Assembly: GCA_018239715.1 (NCBI GenBank)
Contig: JAFEGW010000007.1
Location: 124,001 to 188,000, forward strand
From: Verrucomicrobiota bacterium
Lineage (GTDB): Bacteria; Chlamydiota; Chlamydiia; Chlamydiales; Rhabdochlamydiaceae
Reading direction: 5' to 3'
DNA length: 64,000 bases
Shown: positions 8,258 to 17,229 of the stretch, one piece after another
Layout of the letters: each line of letters begins with the position of its first letter
Numbering within the stretch: the first letter of the stretch is position 1
Position numbers and translations under genes: made by a program
The notes under the pieces: model-generated
The model's input: only the letters and a program-made list of their open reading frames with translations
What the model was told of the DNA's origin: nothing
Database searches by the model: none

Positions 8258-9943
8258 TTATTGCAGATTGTAGTTAATCTTAAATTTTAATCCATCTTTT
8301 TCAAGCAGCACCGCCGTCGGAGAGATGGTGGTGATGATCATTCCATCCAAATTGTCGCCCAAGGTCAAGATTTTACCATTGATAACAACGAACTGGTTGG
8401 CCCCGTCTTTTTTCGAATATCCCATGACCTTGTACTTACTGGTCAGGTCGACAATCGAACTCTCTTCAGTCGTATAAATCACGAAGTTTTTAAGCATCCG
8501 GACGCCAGGCAAAGCTTTAAACTCATTGACAAGCGTATCGAATCGAGGAGAGTCTTTTCCATCCACGCGGCCGGATAGGACGAGTTCTCCATCGGTGAGC
8601 TGATAGGAGACGTTGTTAAAGCCTTTTTCCAAAAGCATGCTTTGGACCTGGGTCGTCAAGTTGCTCTCGACCACGACCTGGTTGTCCAATCGGTCGAGGT
8701 AGGGGAAATTCATGTTCAAATAGTCGGAGAGGGCTTGAGCTTGGTCTAGGGTTTGCAGATAGCCCCGGACCAAGAATTTCCCAGGAACAGGGGATGTTAC
8801 TGTGATTCCCTGCCAAGCTGGATTGGTGACTAGTAGGGCATTGATATTGGACCAGACAAGTTCGTCAATGACGACGGTGTCTTCAATTTTGCTGAGAAAG
8901 GGAAGCCCCTGCAGTTGATAGAGAAGCTCTTGCTTCTCCACAGGAGTTAATACGTGCCCGGTGAGGAAAAGCTTGCCGGATCCCTTATTATAGGAGAATT
9001 GAATGTCGGGATATTTCCGGACAATCTCTTTCACTTGCTCAGATTCATCTTTCACTGCCACCACGACAGGCTCGCTTTTGAAAAGCGAGACCATGCTGAC
9101 AAATAAAACCAGCAGGGCACATCCCAAAACCGCAGCTAAAACAAGGTGTTTCCTAGGGATCACCATTTCACGCCAGTTTTTCGTCGCAAGGGTTTCTGCG
9201 GGTACGGCAGCTTTTTCTTCCAGCAGCGGTGCCTCGGAAACCAGCGTTTCTCGCGCTTGCTCTCTGTCAATGACCAGAAACGAGGTGGTCCCCAGAGTGA
9301 CTTGATCTTGCGAGGCCAGGGGATGTTTATCAGTGATCAACTTCCCGCCTACCAGGGTCCCGTTGCGGCTGCCCAGGTCTTCAATGAACACCATGTCATT
9401 TTCATCAATGGTGAGCCTAGCATGCTGACGGGAGACGCTGAGGTCCTGGAAAATGATATCGCAAAGCTCGGGATCTTTACCCAAAACGTAGGTTTTTCCC
9501 TTATGCATGTAAAATTCAGCGCCGGTATTAGGACCTGTGATCACTTTGATCATCCAGCGGGCTTCGGGAGGTGTTGCCATGGAAAGGGAGGCTAAATCAG
9601 AAGATTCTTCCAATAAAGAGGGAGCGGCTTCTTCAGGTTTGGGGAGAGCTTCACTGAATCGGAAAAACGTATTTCCGATTTGAATGATATCGCCTTCCCT
9701 TAAGAGCACGGGCTCTGCGATGATGAGGCCGTTTTGAGTGGCGGGGTTGACGGCGCTAAGGTTTTCAAGGACGTACCCTTCTGGTGTCAGCCGGCAAATC
9801 ACGTGTTTGCGCGAAACCATCGGGTCTTCCAAGACAAGGCCGACCACGTCAGGATCGCGTCCTAACACCCATTCTGTCCCTTCTTCGAATCTTAAGATAA
9901 GCCCAGCTAGAGGGCCCTCTTCTCCTATTAAATATCCAGCCAT
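8258..9943 (-). CDS. sctD: Type III secretion inner-membrane ring protein SctD (CdsD), double FHA
   Basis: 561 aa. Two forkhead-associated domains lie in the cytoplasmic half: FHA1 about residues 1-95 (LGRDPD, SRKH, then NPATQNG) and FHA2 about 130-225 (LGKDPE, SRQHAR, GSRNGT), both retaining phosphothreonine-binding residues. One membrane helix follows at about 266-290. The periplasmic part holds PrgH/YscD-type ring-building repeats (about 320-500). C. trachomatis CdsD is, as I recall, about 830 aa, so this form is shorter. Intact FHA motifs beside a Ser/Thr kinase in the same cluster suggest phospho-dependent control (inference). Confidence 0.93.
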   Translation of the reverse strand: MAGYLIGEEGPLAGLILRFEEGTEWVLGRDPDVVGLVLEDPMVSRKHVICRLTPEGYVLENLSAVNPATQNGLIIAEPVLLREGDIIQIGNTFFRFSEALPKPEEAAPSLLEESSDLASLSMATPPEARWMIKVITGPNTGAEFYMHKGKTYVLGKDPELCDIIFQDLSVSRQHARLTIDENDMVFIEDLGSRNGTLVGGKLITDKHPLASQDQVTLGTTSFLVIDREQARETLVSEAPLLEEKAAVPAETLATKNWREMVIPRKHLVLAAVLGCALLVLFVSMVSLFKSEPVVVAVKDESEQVKEIVRKYPDIQFSYNKGSGKLFLTGHVLTPVEKQELLYQLQGLPFLSKIEDTVVIDELVWSNINALLVTNPAWQGITVTSPVPGKFLVRGYLQTLDQAQALSDYLNMNFPYLDRLDNQVVVESNLTTQVQSMLLEKGFNNVSYQLTDGELVLSGRVDGKDSPRFDTLVNEFKALPGVRMLKNFVIYTTEESSIVDLTSKYKVMGYSKKDGANQFVVINGKILTLGDNLDGMIITTISPTAVLLEKDGLKFKINYNLQ

Positions 9944-9949
9944 GTTGAT

Positions 9950-10354
9950 TTAATCTTTTTCTGCCTCGGTTTCGTGCTTGATCAGTTCTTTTTTCCAGTA
10001 ATCAATAAAATTAACGAATTCTTCGAGGCTGTCTTTAAATGTCTTGTAATTCATCTCATACGGTAAACTCAAAGAGAGTGTCAAGGAACTTTCATCATCT
10101 TTGAGTCCGAGTGCTGCGCCGCCGGTCCCTTGACCCAGGAAGTTGGCTTTCATCAGCAGCATGAGAAAGTCTTCTTTTTTCTTCTGGGGCAGAGGTCCGA
10201 TAAGGGAAGAAAAATAAAAACCAGGATCCAAATCGGTCATCGCAATATCTACAGCGCTGATCTTCAGATGATGCACTTTCTGTTCGTCGGGCGAAGGGAC
10301 CGCTCCAAGTCCCAAATCTTGATAAAGCTGTTGTAGTAAGTTCTTAAGCATCAT
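9950..10354 (-). CDS. Scc4-like (CT663) class I type III chaperone
   Basis: 134 aa with the CesT/SycE chaperone pattern: short acidic alpha/beta protein, LLQQLYQDLGLG N-terminal helix, then two strand pairs (PGFYFSSLIGPLP, SSLTLSLSLPYEM) and a C-terminal helix. Position upstream of sctD equals C. trachomatis CT663. That protein (Scc4) pairs with Scc1 as chaperone of the plug CopN and is also reported to bind RNA polymerase and sigma66. Whether the second role holds here cannot be read from sequence. Two adjacent ATGs (10354, 10351) are possible starts. Stop is 6 nt before the sctD start. Confidence 0.75.
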   Translation of the reverse strand: MMLKNLLQQLYQDLGLGAVPSPDEQKVHHLKISAVDIAMTDLDPGFYFSSLIGPLPQKKKEDFLMLLMKANFLGQGTGGAALGLKDDESSLTLSLSLPYEMNYKTFKDSLEEFVNFIDYWKKELIKHETEAEKD

Positions 10355-10567
10355 ATGTCTTAGGTGTCCCGGAGTAACCGCGGTTCCTGCCCACTGTTTT
10401 ATTCACTTACGAATAAAAAAGCAATTTAAAAGAAAAATTGATCACTTAATAAGTGAGTTTTAAATGATCAAGGTCTCAAGATGCAGAGAAAAAAACAGAG
10501 CTGACATAACTCAAAAGTGCGGTATTTTGATCAACGCGAATTTGTTCACTTAGGCCGGGGGAGAATT

Positions 10568-12148
10568 TCAATCCCCAGACGACTGCTGCGCGCGTGGGCT
10601 AGAGGGCGCAGTAGAATTCGGTGGTGCAGGAGGCGCACCAGACGCATCACCCTGTAATGCAGGAGGCGGTAGTGCAAGAGGTGCAATTGCTGCCGCACCT
10701 CCTCCAAATGCTGCTGGACCTGAACGGCTGCCACCTAAGGGAAGATCTAAAGCTGAAAGGCTGGCTGACCTTGGAGCGCCAAACCCAATTCTTGAGCCGG
10801 TCGGGCTGGAGAGGGTGAATGATATGTGACATCTGCTGATGATATATTCGGATTCTCGTCGTATTTCTGGTAAAGCGAGATATTTCATGAATAGGTAAGT
10901 ATTTTGGGAGATTTCAAGAGGAATTTTACTGTTTTCAGTTTGTCCATTGAGAAAATGGATGGTTACACGCTCTTTTTGTACATAGTCCTGATATATTTGT
11001 GATAGTCTTTCTAAACGTAGGGCCAGTTTTCTTATCTCTGCAAGAGTTTTTTTTTGCAGTTCGATATTGCTTTCAATTCTGTTCAAATCTTTTAACAGAC
11101 CCTCTCCTGCTTCAGTGGTTTGCCAGTTACTCTTTAGAGCCCTTTTACGATTACATTCTTGGATAACCTCCTCTTTCTCCGAATGGAGCTTATAAAGTTG
11201 GTATTCTACTGTATGGCAACAAGATATAAGTCCGGGAGAAGGCTCTCGCTGTAGCGATTCAGAACTTGAGCTGCATTGCTCGAGTTGATCATCATGCCAT
11301 CCTGCTGAATGATGAAGACTAGGTCTTCTAGAGGGCGTAGCATAGGGGGAAGGTGGTTCACTCAACCGATAAACGGCTGTAATCGAAATTCCTAAAATTG
11401 TTGCGGCAATGATTGTAGTTTTCCATTGATCCGTAAAAAAAGTTTTGACAAGGGGGGCTAAGACACAGATGTCATGCAGAGAATCACGGTAGAACGTCCA
11501 TTGTCCTTGAGCTCGTGGAGCACTGAGAGGAGGTCTATTAAAATCGACCCCATAAGCTTGGCTTGTCGTTGAAAAGATGTACCGAATAATCTGTCGTATT
11601 TTCATGAAAGGCTGCTGCAGTGAATGAAGGAGCGCTTTAGAAAGCGATCTCACTCGGTGCTCGGGTTTTGGGACTACGCGGGCTTCTATTTTAGCCAGTT
11701 CCATCACATCATTCACGTTAAAAAGATCTGCAAGTTTTTTTGAGGAGAGAACTTTTTGGCAGACTTCCAACATTTTTGGCCGGTTCGTTCGAAGGCTTAA
11801 AAGAAGAACGGAATGGAAAGCGTTTTTTAAGCTATCAACTGTGGAAAGTTCCTCAAATTTTATTTTCAAAATACTCTCTAGACGAGGGTTAGAGTATTTT
11901 GCCAGGTAAGCGATCGCTTTGTGGAAGATATTGCAAGAATCTTCAGGGGATTTATCTACTGCTGCTGGATCGCTGATAAGGCGGGGAGATCCTTGCTCTC
12001 TTGCTTTAGTAAAAGAGACGATATCAAATGTTTCCAGATCTTGAAACCAGTCGGATACAGGAGGCGGCGTGTAGAAAAGAGCCTTGAAGGACTGTCCCCA
12101 AGAAGCCGGTTCCCAAGAAAATCTGAATGAGACGTTAGTTCCTGTCAT
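10568..12148 (-). CDS. Unknown protein with central hydrophobic helix and proline-rich tail
   Basis: Not recognised. ATG at 12148 chosen because a GGGGGG run stands just upstream; a TTG 42 nt earlier would extend it. The 526-aa product has a helical N-terminal domain (about 1-240), a hydrophobic segment TTIIAATILGISITAVYR (about 255-275), a charged coiled-coil region (about 330-390) and a tail of about 75 residues rich in Pro, Ala, Gly and Ser. It stands between clpX and the secretion cluster, both on the same strand. The 213-nt gap downstream and 137-nt gap upstream suggest separate transcription. A secreted host-directed or membrane protein is possible but unproven. Confidence 0.65.
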   Translation of the reverse strand: MTGTNVSFRFSWEPASWGQSFKALFYTPPPVSDWFQDLETFDIVSFTKAREQGSPRLISDPAAVDKSPEDSCNIFHKAIAYLAKYSNPRLESILKIKFEELSTVDSLKNAFHSVLLLSLRTNRPKMLEVCQKVLSSKKLADLFNVNDVMELAKIEARVVPKPEHRVRSLSKALLHSLQQPFMKIRQIIRYIFSTTSQAYGVDFNRPPLSAPRAQGQWTFYRDSLHDICVLAPLVKTFFTDQWKTTIIAATILGISITAVYRLSEPPSPYATPSRRPSLHHSAGWHDDQLEQCSSSSESLQREPSPGLISCCHTVEYQLYKLHSEKEEVIQECNRKRALKSNWQTTEAGEGLLKDLNRIESNIELQKKTLAEIRKLALRLERLSQIYQDYVQKERVTIHFLNGQTENSKIPLEISQNTYLFMKYLALPEIRRESEYIISRCHISFTLSSPTGSRIGFGAPRSASLSALDLPLGGSRSGPAAFGGGAAAIAPLALPPPALQGDASGAPPAPPNSTAPSSPRAQQSSGD

Positions 12149-12285
12149 AACACCCCCCAAGTTATGAAAAAGATTATAGGAGGGAGGCAAATAAAAAGAG
12201 AATATTTAAATATGATTTTTTGGCAGTAAAAAGTGGCTGCTATTCGTTAACTCAAGCGGTATGAAACTGAATCCTTAAGAGTTTC

Positions 12286-13506
12286 TTAAGCAGAGCGCTT
12301 CACGAGGGGAGGGGCGCCTTCTAAAATGCACTCTTTAGTGATATGGATCTCTTTAATAGTGGGATCGGAAGGAGCTTCGAACATTAAGTTGAGAAGCATG
12401 CTTTCGACAATCATCCGAAGAGCCCGCGCACCTGTGCCGGTTGCTTTTGCTTTCTCTGCCATGCCGCGGAGGGCATCAGGGGAGAAATGGAGGACAATTC
12501 CTTCTTCGGCAAAAAGTTGTTTGTATTGCTTGACAATGGCGTTTTTAGGTTGAACGAGGATCTCTACAAGATCTTCGATTGTCAATTCGTTGCAGTTCGC
12601 TATGCTGTTAAAACGGCCGACGAATTCAGGGATCATTCCGAAGGAGATTAAATCTTCAGGTTCTACCTTGGAGAGGAGGTAATTGGTCTCATGCGCATCG
12701 AAAACCTGCGTCTCTTCCGCACTGAATCCGATCGTGCTGCGGCCGAGTCTTTTGGCGATAATTTTTTCCAGATGGACGAAAGCCCCGCCTACAATAAACA
12801 AAATGTTCTCGGTGTTGACCTTGATATACTCTTGGTTAGGGTGTTTACGGCCGCCTTTGGGAGGAACGTTGGCGACAGTGCCTTCAACAATTTTGAGGAG
12901 CGCTTGCTGGACGCCTTCTCCCGAAACATCCCGGGTGATCGAGACGTTGCCGGTGGTCTTGCGGATTTTATCAATTTCATCGACATAGATGATCCCCATT
13001 TCAGCACGGCTGATATCGTAATCGGCAGCTTGGACTAGGCGGAGGATGATATTTTCCACATCTTCACCGACATAGCCCGCTTCTGTTAGAGTCGTGGCGT
13101 CGGCAATGGCAAAGGGGACATCTAAGATTTGGGCGAGCGTACGGGCAGTGAGGGTCTTCCCAGAGCCTGTAGGGCCGAGAAGGAGCACGTTGGATTTGCT
13201 ATAGGCCACATCCATTTCTTTGCTGAGCGACCGGATTCTCTTATAATGGTTATAAACAGCAACGGAAATGGTTTTTTTGGCTTTTTCTTGGCCGATCACA
13301 TACTCGTCGAGCCGCTGTTTAATTTCTTTGGGTTTGAGCAGTTTAAGTTCATGATGAACAGGTTTTTTTTCGATAATGTCCATGCAAAGGCGCGCGCATT
13401 TGTCGCAAATGAACGCTTGGGGGCCCGAAATCAGTTTTTCAACAGCCTCTTCCGACCTGCCGCAGAAAGAGCAGCTCGCAGGCTGTTTTTTATTATTATC
13501 GCTCAT
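12286..13506 (-). CDS. clpX: ATP-dependent Clp protease ATP-binding subunit ClpX
   Basis: AAA+ unfoldase that feeds substrates to ClpP. 406 aa with the N-terminal zinc-binding domain (CSFCGRSEE then CDKCARLC, residues about 13-41), Walker A (GPTGSGKT), Walker B ([10 protein letters not shown]), and the IGF-type ClpP-docking loop (RSTIGFSAE). Starts 6 nt after the clpP stop; order tig-clpP-clpX as in C. trachomatis CT707-CT705. A small CTTAAG inverted repeat overlaps the stop codon. Confidence 0.97.
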   Translation of the reverse strand: MSDNNKKQPASCSFCGRSEEAVEKLISGPQAFICDKCARLCMDIIEKKPVHHELKLLKPKEIKQRLDEYVIGQEKAKKTISVAVYNHYKRIRSLSKEMDVAYSKSNVLLLGPTGSGKTLTARTLAQILDVPFAIADATTLTEAGYVGEDVENIILRLVQAADYDISRAEMGIIYVDEIDKIRKTTGNVSITRDVSGEGVQQALLKIVEGTVANVPPKGGRKHPNQEYIKVNTENILFIVGGAFVHLEKIIAKRLGRSTIGFSAEETQVFDAHETNYLLSKVEPEDLISFGMIPEFVGRFNSIANCNELTIEDLVEILVQPKNAIVKQYKQLFAEEGIVLHFSPDALRGMAEKAKATGTGARALRMIVESMLLNLMFEAPSDPTIKEIHITKECILEGAPPLVKRSA

Positions 13507-13512
13507 ACTTCA

Positions 13513-14109
13513 TCAAGCTGTGGTTTTTTGTGGCTGGCTGGCAATTTTATCGATCATACCGTAGGCTAAAGCTTCTTCAGGGTTCATATAATGGTCTCTT
13601 TCGGAATCTTCGAGGATTGTCTCAAGAGATTGTCCTGTTCTTTCACTGAGGATGCCCGCGCAAATCTTTTTGAGGATGAGGACTTCTTTAGCTTGGATTT
13701 CCATATCGGCTGAAGTTCCGCCGATGCCACCGGAAGGTTGGTGGATCATGATGCGGCTGTTAGGCAGGGCAAATCGTTTTCCTTTAGTTCCCGCGGCAAG
13801 AAGCAGAGCTCCCATGGAAGCTGCTTGTCCTATGCAATAGGTATTGATGTCATATCCCATGAATCTCATCGTGTCATAAATAGCCAGGCCTGAAGAGATA
13901 ATACCGCCCGGGGAGTTGATATAGAGGCTGATATCTTTTTTAGGATCATCAGCTCTGAGAAATAGCATCTGCGCGATAACGGTGTTAGCGACAGCGTCGT
14001 TGATTTCAGTGCCTACAAAGATGATACGGTCTTTTAGCAGCCGTGAGTAGATGTCCATGGCCCGTTCGCCACGGCCGGTATCTTCGATAACATAGGGGAC
14101 TTGGTACAT
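13513..14109 (-). CDS. clpP: ATP-dependent Clp protease proteolytic subunit
   Basis: 198-aa serine peptidase subunit. Catalytic triad visible: Ser in ASMGALLL, His in MIHQPSGG, Asp in SERDHYM. Position between tig and clpX corresponds to the second chlamydial ClpP paralogue (ClpP2, CT706); Chlamydiae carry another clpP elsewhere, which is not in this window. Pairing with ClpX in one operon supports ClpXP function. Confidence 0.96.
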   Translation of the reverse strand: MYQVPYVIEDTGRGERAMDIYSRLLKDRIIFVGTEINDAVANTVIAQMLFLRADDPKKDISLYINSPGGIISSGLAIYDTMRFMGYDINTYCIGQAASMGALLLAAGTKGKRFALPNSRIMIHQPSGGIGGTSADMEIQAKEVLILKKICAGILSERTGQSLETILEDSERDHYMNPEEALAYGMIDKIASQPQKTTA

Positions 14110-14154
14110 ATAAATCCTATCGGTTGAAAATCAGTATATTGCCGATTGAGGTGT

Positions 14155-14166
14155 TATTGCGCAATA
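14155..14166. promoter_or_regulatory. 12-bp perfect palindrome between tig and clpP
   Basis: TATTGCGCAATA is a perfect 12-bp palindrome in the 113-nt gap between the tig stop and the clpP start. It could be an operator half-site pair or chance; nothing else around it supports a specific regulator. Confidence 0.25.
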
Positions 14167-14222
14167 GGTCTATTTTATGACCGAGGGTGTTTAATATTTT
14201 ATTTTTGATCGATTTTCCGTCT

Positions 14223-15557
14223 CTAAGCCACAGTCGCATGCGCAATCACAAAATCTTCCGCCTTTTCAAGGAGGAGGCGCGAGAATGCTTCTGCTTGGTG
14301 GACTTCTGTTGAGTCTTGAGGATGGAAGTCACTGCGGTCTCCTAAAAGCATATCCAGAGGAGTTTTGGGTGCTTTGTGGATATCTTTCGGGGAGATAGTG
14401 ATCTTAGCATCGGCTAAAATTTTGCGGCAAAGATAGAACATCCTAACGGCTTTCTCCGATTGTTCGGCAACGGAACCTACAGTCCTTTTTTTGGCTTCAG
14501 GCGTCATGCTGTTCCAGTGCTGTAGATATTCTTGATCTTGGAGCAGTTGCTGCATACGGAAGCGGACTTCACGGTCAATCAAGCTCATCGGAACATCGAA
14601 CTTGTATTTGGTCAAAAGCAGTTCGCTGACTTCTTCGCGCATTTTTTCTTTCACATGTCCGTCGGCTTTTTGATTTAAAAGCTGGTCGACATGGGTGCGC
14701 ATTTGCTCAACGGAAGGCGCGCCGAGGCGTCGTGCAAACTCATCGGTGAGTTCGGGCAGCGTAGCTGTTTCGACTTGTTTAATGACGACGCGGACTTTTT
14801 TGGGTTTCAGTTCTTCCTGATCTTTTTGAGAAGCGTCTTCATCTGGAACACTGACACCTTCCAAAACTTCACCGCGATGTCGTCCTAAAATGAGGTCTTT
14901 CATCCACTTTGCCATCGAGCGGTCTGTCACTTCAAAACGGACATCGGCAAAGAGTTTGCGAGGAGGGTCTTCATCAATGACATCCACATCTAAAATGACG
15001 AAATCATTTTCTTGGATGGGCCGGTCTAATTTTTTCCATTCAGCGAAAAAAAGTTGGAGCTGGCGGAGAGTTTCGTTGACTTTATCTTCATTGACAGCAG
15101 GACGCTCAACGGCTTTTAAAGTGATGTCTTGGGGATTGACTTGAGGAATTGTTGGCTCGGTTTCATAGAAAAGAGTGAGCGCTGCGCCTTCATCTAACGA
15201 ATGGCTCTTCACGTTATAGTTGATCTTGGGCTCATTATTAAGGAGGGGAATGCTTGCAAGCTTAATGCAGTCTTCAAAAACGAGGTCGGCGATGCATTTT
15301 TGCCACTCGCCATCGATATGTTTAGAATAATTTTTTTCAACGAGGGCTTCAGGAGCTTTCCCTTTACGGAAGCCTGGCAGAGTCACCTCTTTCCCGACCA
15401 TTTTGATCGCTTTGCGCCGGGCTTCTTTCACAATAGAAGGATCGGCATGGACTTCAAGCTCGACTTTGCACTGTGGCTTGAAATGGGCTTTGACTTTGAG
15501 CTTTTCATTTGAAAATTCGATAGGGGCTTGAGTTTCTGTCTCTACCTTTTGTTCCAT
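14223..15557 (-). CDS. tig: Trigger factor, ribosome-associated chaperone
   Basis: Folds nascent chains at the ribosome exit. 444 aa with the ribosome-binding signature GFRKGKAPE in the N-terminal domain (about residue 60), a PPIase-like middle domain (about 165-260) and the C-terminal helical chaperone domain. The ATG at 15557 is preferred over the one 6 nt upstream (15563) because AAGGA lies 5 nt before it. It is the first gene after tRNA-Gly, 24 nt away, so both may share a transcript. Confidence 0.94.
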   Translation of the reverse strand: MEQKVETETQAPIEFSNEKLKVKAHFKPQCKVELEVHADPSIVKEARRKAIKMVGKEVTLPGFRKGKAPEALVEKNYSKHIDGEWQKCIADLVFEDCIKLASIPLLNNEPKINYNVKSHSLDEGAALTLFYETEPTIPQVNPQDITLKAVERPAVNEDKVNETLRQLQLFFAEWKKLDRPIQENDFVILDVDVIDEDPPRKLFADVRFEVTDRSMAKWMKDLILGRHRGEVLEGVSVPDEDASQKDQEELKPKKVRVVIKQVETATLPELTDEFARRLGAPSVEQMRTHVDQLLNQKADGHVKEKMREEVSELLLTKYKFDVPMSLIDREVRFRMQQLLQDQEYLQHWNSMTPEAKKRTVGSVAEQSEKAVRMFYLCRKILADAKITISPKDIHKAPKTPLDMLLGDRSDFHPQDSTEVHQAEAFSRLLLEKAEDFVIAHATVA

Positions 15558-15581
15558 GACCATCCTTATATATAGGGAATT

Positions 15582-15653
15582 AGCGGGCGATGAGGCTCGA
15601 ACTCACGACCCTCACGTTGGCAACGTGATGCTCTACCACTGAGCTACGCCCGC
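15582..15653 (-). tRNA. tRNA-Gly (anticodon GCC)
   Basis: Reads on the minus strand as a complete cloverleaf: 7-bp acceptor stem GCGGGCG/CGCCCGC, D-arm with AGCTCAGTGGTAGAGC, anticodon stem TCACG/CGTGA with loop TTGCCAA, T-loop GTTCGAGCC. Discriminator base is T. CCA is not encoded. Confidence 0.96.
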
Positions 15654-15715
15654 ATGGGGAACCAGTATAGAGTGAAAAGAACTTTTTCGGCAACCCCATA
15701 GGTTTAAAAAAATAT

Positions 15716-16966
15716 TTATCCATTGAGTGTCGAAGAATCTAAAGTTATATGCGGAGGGGGAGTGTCCTTCATGGAAGATAATAGAGATTGAGGGTCGACC
15801 GCGGACTCTATGCGTATTTTTTCAAAATTTCTCTCGCCTTCAACTAACACCTTAATCGGCATTTCAGGTTGTAATTGATAGTCTAGATCGATGATTTGAT
15901 CCAAAGAGCAAAATAAATTTTGGGTGTCTTTTGTTAAAGGAATAACGATGGATTGCTTATCCAACAGGATGAGAACCGCTTGGGTGTGATCATATAAAAG
16001 ACAAAAATTGCCTTTGATAAAAACTTTTTGCGGCTGGTGATATTGAGCGTCAAAGGGACGAGAGGAAGCTGAAGAAGGGTTTTGTTTATTCAATGCTTGC
16101 GAATAGCAAAAAAACTCGTCGCCGGTCCTTGTATGATAGAAAACATAGTGGACTTTATTCTCAAGTTTAGAAAAGTGCTTTGCGACGAGCCAGGGATCTT
16201 GAACATATAGAATAGATGATAGATGAGGCCGCAAAGAAATATTGACGCTTTTCTTGGGATCTGTTTTTAAAATGCAGGTGGAGGACTTTTTGTTGTACTC
16301 CGCCGTATAGATTCTTTTCCCTAAACAAAAAGCCGCAGAGTAGGTTTCGATTGCATGAATGAATAAATATTGCCTTCCTGTTTTTCCTTCAGAGGCTTCT
16401 ATATGCACCCAGCGATTCATTTCATAGATCCGACAGATCGTCATCGCTTTAAAATCTTCAAATTCAGAAATAGAGCGGACAGCTGCTCTGGACAAAGAGA
16501 GCCCCTCTCCGATCGTGAACTCGAAAGTACGGAAAGAACCCGCAAGGCCGAAATAGGTATAAACCTCGAAAATAAAGAGAAAGCAAATGAACCGAGTTCT
16601 CGAGACTTTATATGTTCCTACGATCTCAATTTCCTGGTGATCCGGGAATAAATCTTGCGACATGGACGGCATTTGGATCGAGCATCTGTTTCTTTGGACA
16701 TCTAAAACATAGCCTGTTCCAGATCGAGCATTGGGAGTTTTTTGGGTCAAAGAGTGAAAAATCAAGCCCATTTTTTTTGCCTTTCCCCACTGTGTATCTT
16801 CATTCACGATCGTGCGTAAATCTCTATGAGTGAGGCAAAGCCTTGCTAAAGTAGGGGGAGGAAGGAAGCTCAGGATATGAACAAAACATTCGGGAGGAAG
16901 GGTTGAAAAAGATCCTAAAGAAAGTGGAAGTATCGGGGTAGGAAATTCGATAGATTTAACGGCCAT
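15716..16966 (-). CDS. F-box domain protein, probable host-directed effector
   Basis: 416 aa. Residues about 21-62 form a clear F-box: LPPECFVHILSFLPPPTLARL, then a Trp about 20 residues on, matching the consensus LPxEhhxxILSYLPxxxLxxhxxVC...W. F-box domains dock on eukaryotic Skp1 in SCF ubiquitin ligases; bacteria have no Skp1, so the target is presumably in the host. The remaining 350 residues are rich in beta-strand and aromatic residues and may form a propeller-like substrate domain (inference). GGA stands 9 nt before the ATG. It is a single-gene unit between tRNA-Gly and the divergent SNF2 helicase gene. Confidence 0.8.
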   Translation of the reverse strand: MAVKSIEFPTPILPLSLGSFSTLPPECFVHILSFLPPPTLARLCLTHRDLRTIVNEDTQWGKAKKMGLIFHSLTQKTPNARSGTGYVLDVQRNRCSIQMPSMSQDLFPDHQEIEIVGTYKVSRTRFICFLFIFEVYTYFGLAGSFRTFEFTIGEGLSLSRAAVRSISEFEDFKAMTICRIYEMNRWVHIEASEGKTGRQYLFIHAIETYSAAFCLGKRIYTAEYNKKSSTCILKTDPKKSVNISLRPHLSSILYVQDPWLVAKHFSKLENKVHYVFYHTRTGDEFFCYSQALNKQNPSSASSRPFDAQYHQPQKVFIKGNFCLLYDHTQAVLILLDKQSIVIPLTKDTQNLFCSLDQIIDLDYQLQPEMPIKVLVEGERNFEKIRIESAVDPQSLLSSMKDTPPPHITLDSSTLNG

Positions 16967-17157
16967 TTTTTTCCGAAAATTTAAAATTAGGACAAAGTTT
17001 TAATCGATTGGAAGATTGAATTCACGCACTTTTCCTCATCTGAAAAACCGTGATTAAAAGGAAACATTCTTTACAAAAGTTTTATATGCGCAGACAACCC
17101 AAATATTTTTTGTTGCGGATGTAAAAAAAATAAAGTAAAACACAAGTTCAACAGTCG

Positions 17158-17203
17158 GATTGTGCGATCGTTTGTTGGTAACCGACAAACAGGTCGTGCA
17201 ATC
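17158..17203 (+). promoter_or_regulatory. Long leader hairpin before the SNF2 helicase gene
   Basis: The two arms, 17158-17178 and 17182-17203, pair over 21 base pairs with loop TAA and one bulged A. Four of the pairs are G-U, valid only if plus-strand RNA folds, so this looks like an RNA element rather than a DNA operator. CTTTTAG follows directly, giving a terminator-like form. It ends 26 nt before the helicase start codon, with no plus-strand gene upstream; an attenuator or stability element in the leader, or the terminator of an unseen small RNA, are the options. Confidence 0.55.
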
Positions 17204-17229
17204 TTTTAGATATTTAATAGGTAAAAAAG

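Noticed and set aside
10398-10556. Three copies of TCACTTA and a CACTTAATAAGTG palindrome in the gap before the 526-aa gene's end
   Set aside because: Short AT-rich motifs at irregular spacing; not distinguishable from chance in a 213-nt gap.
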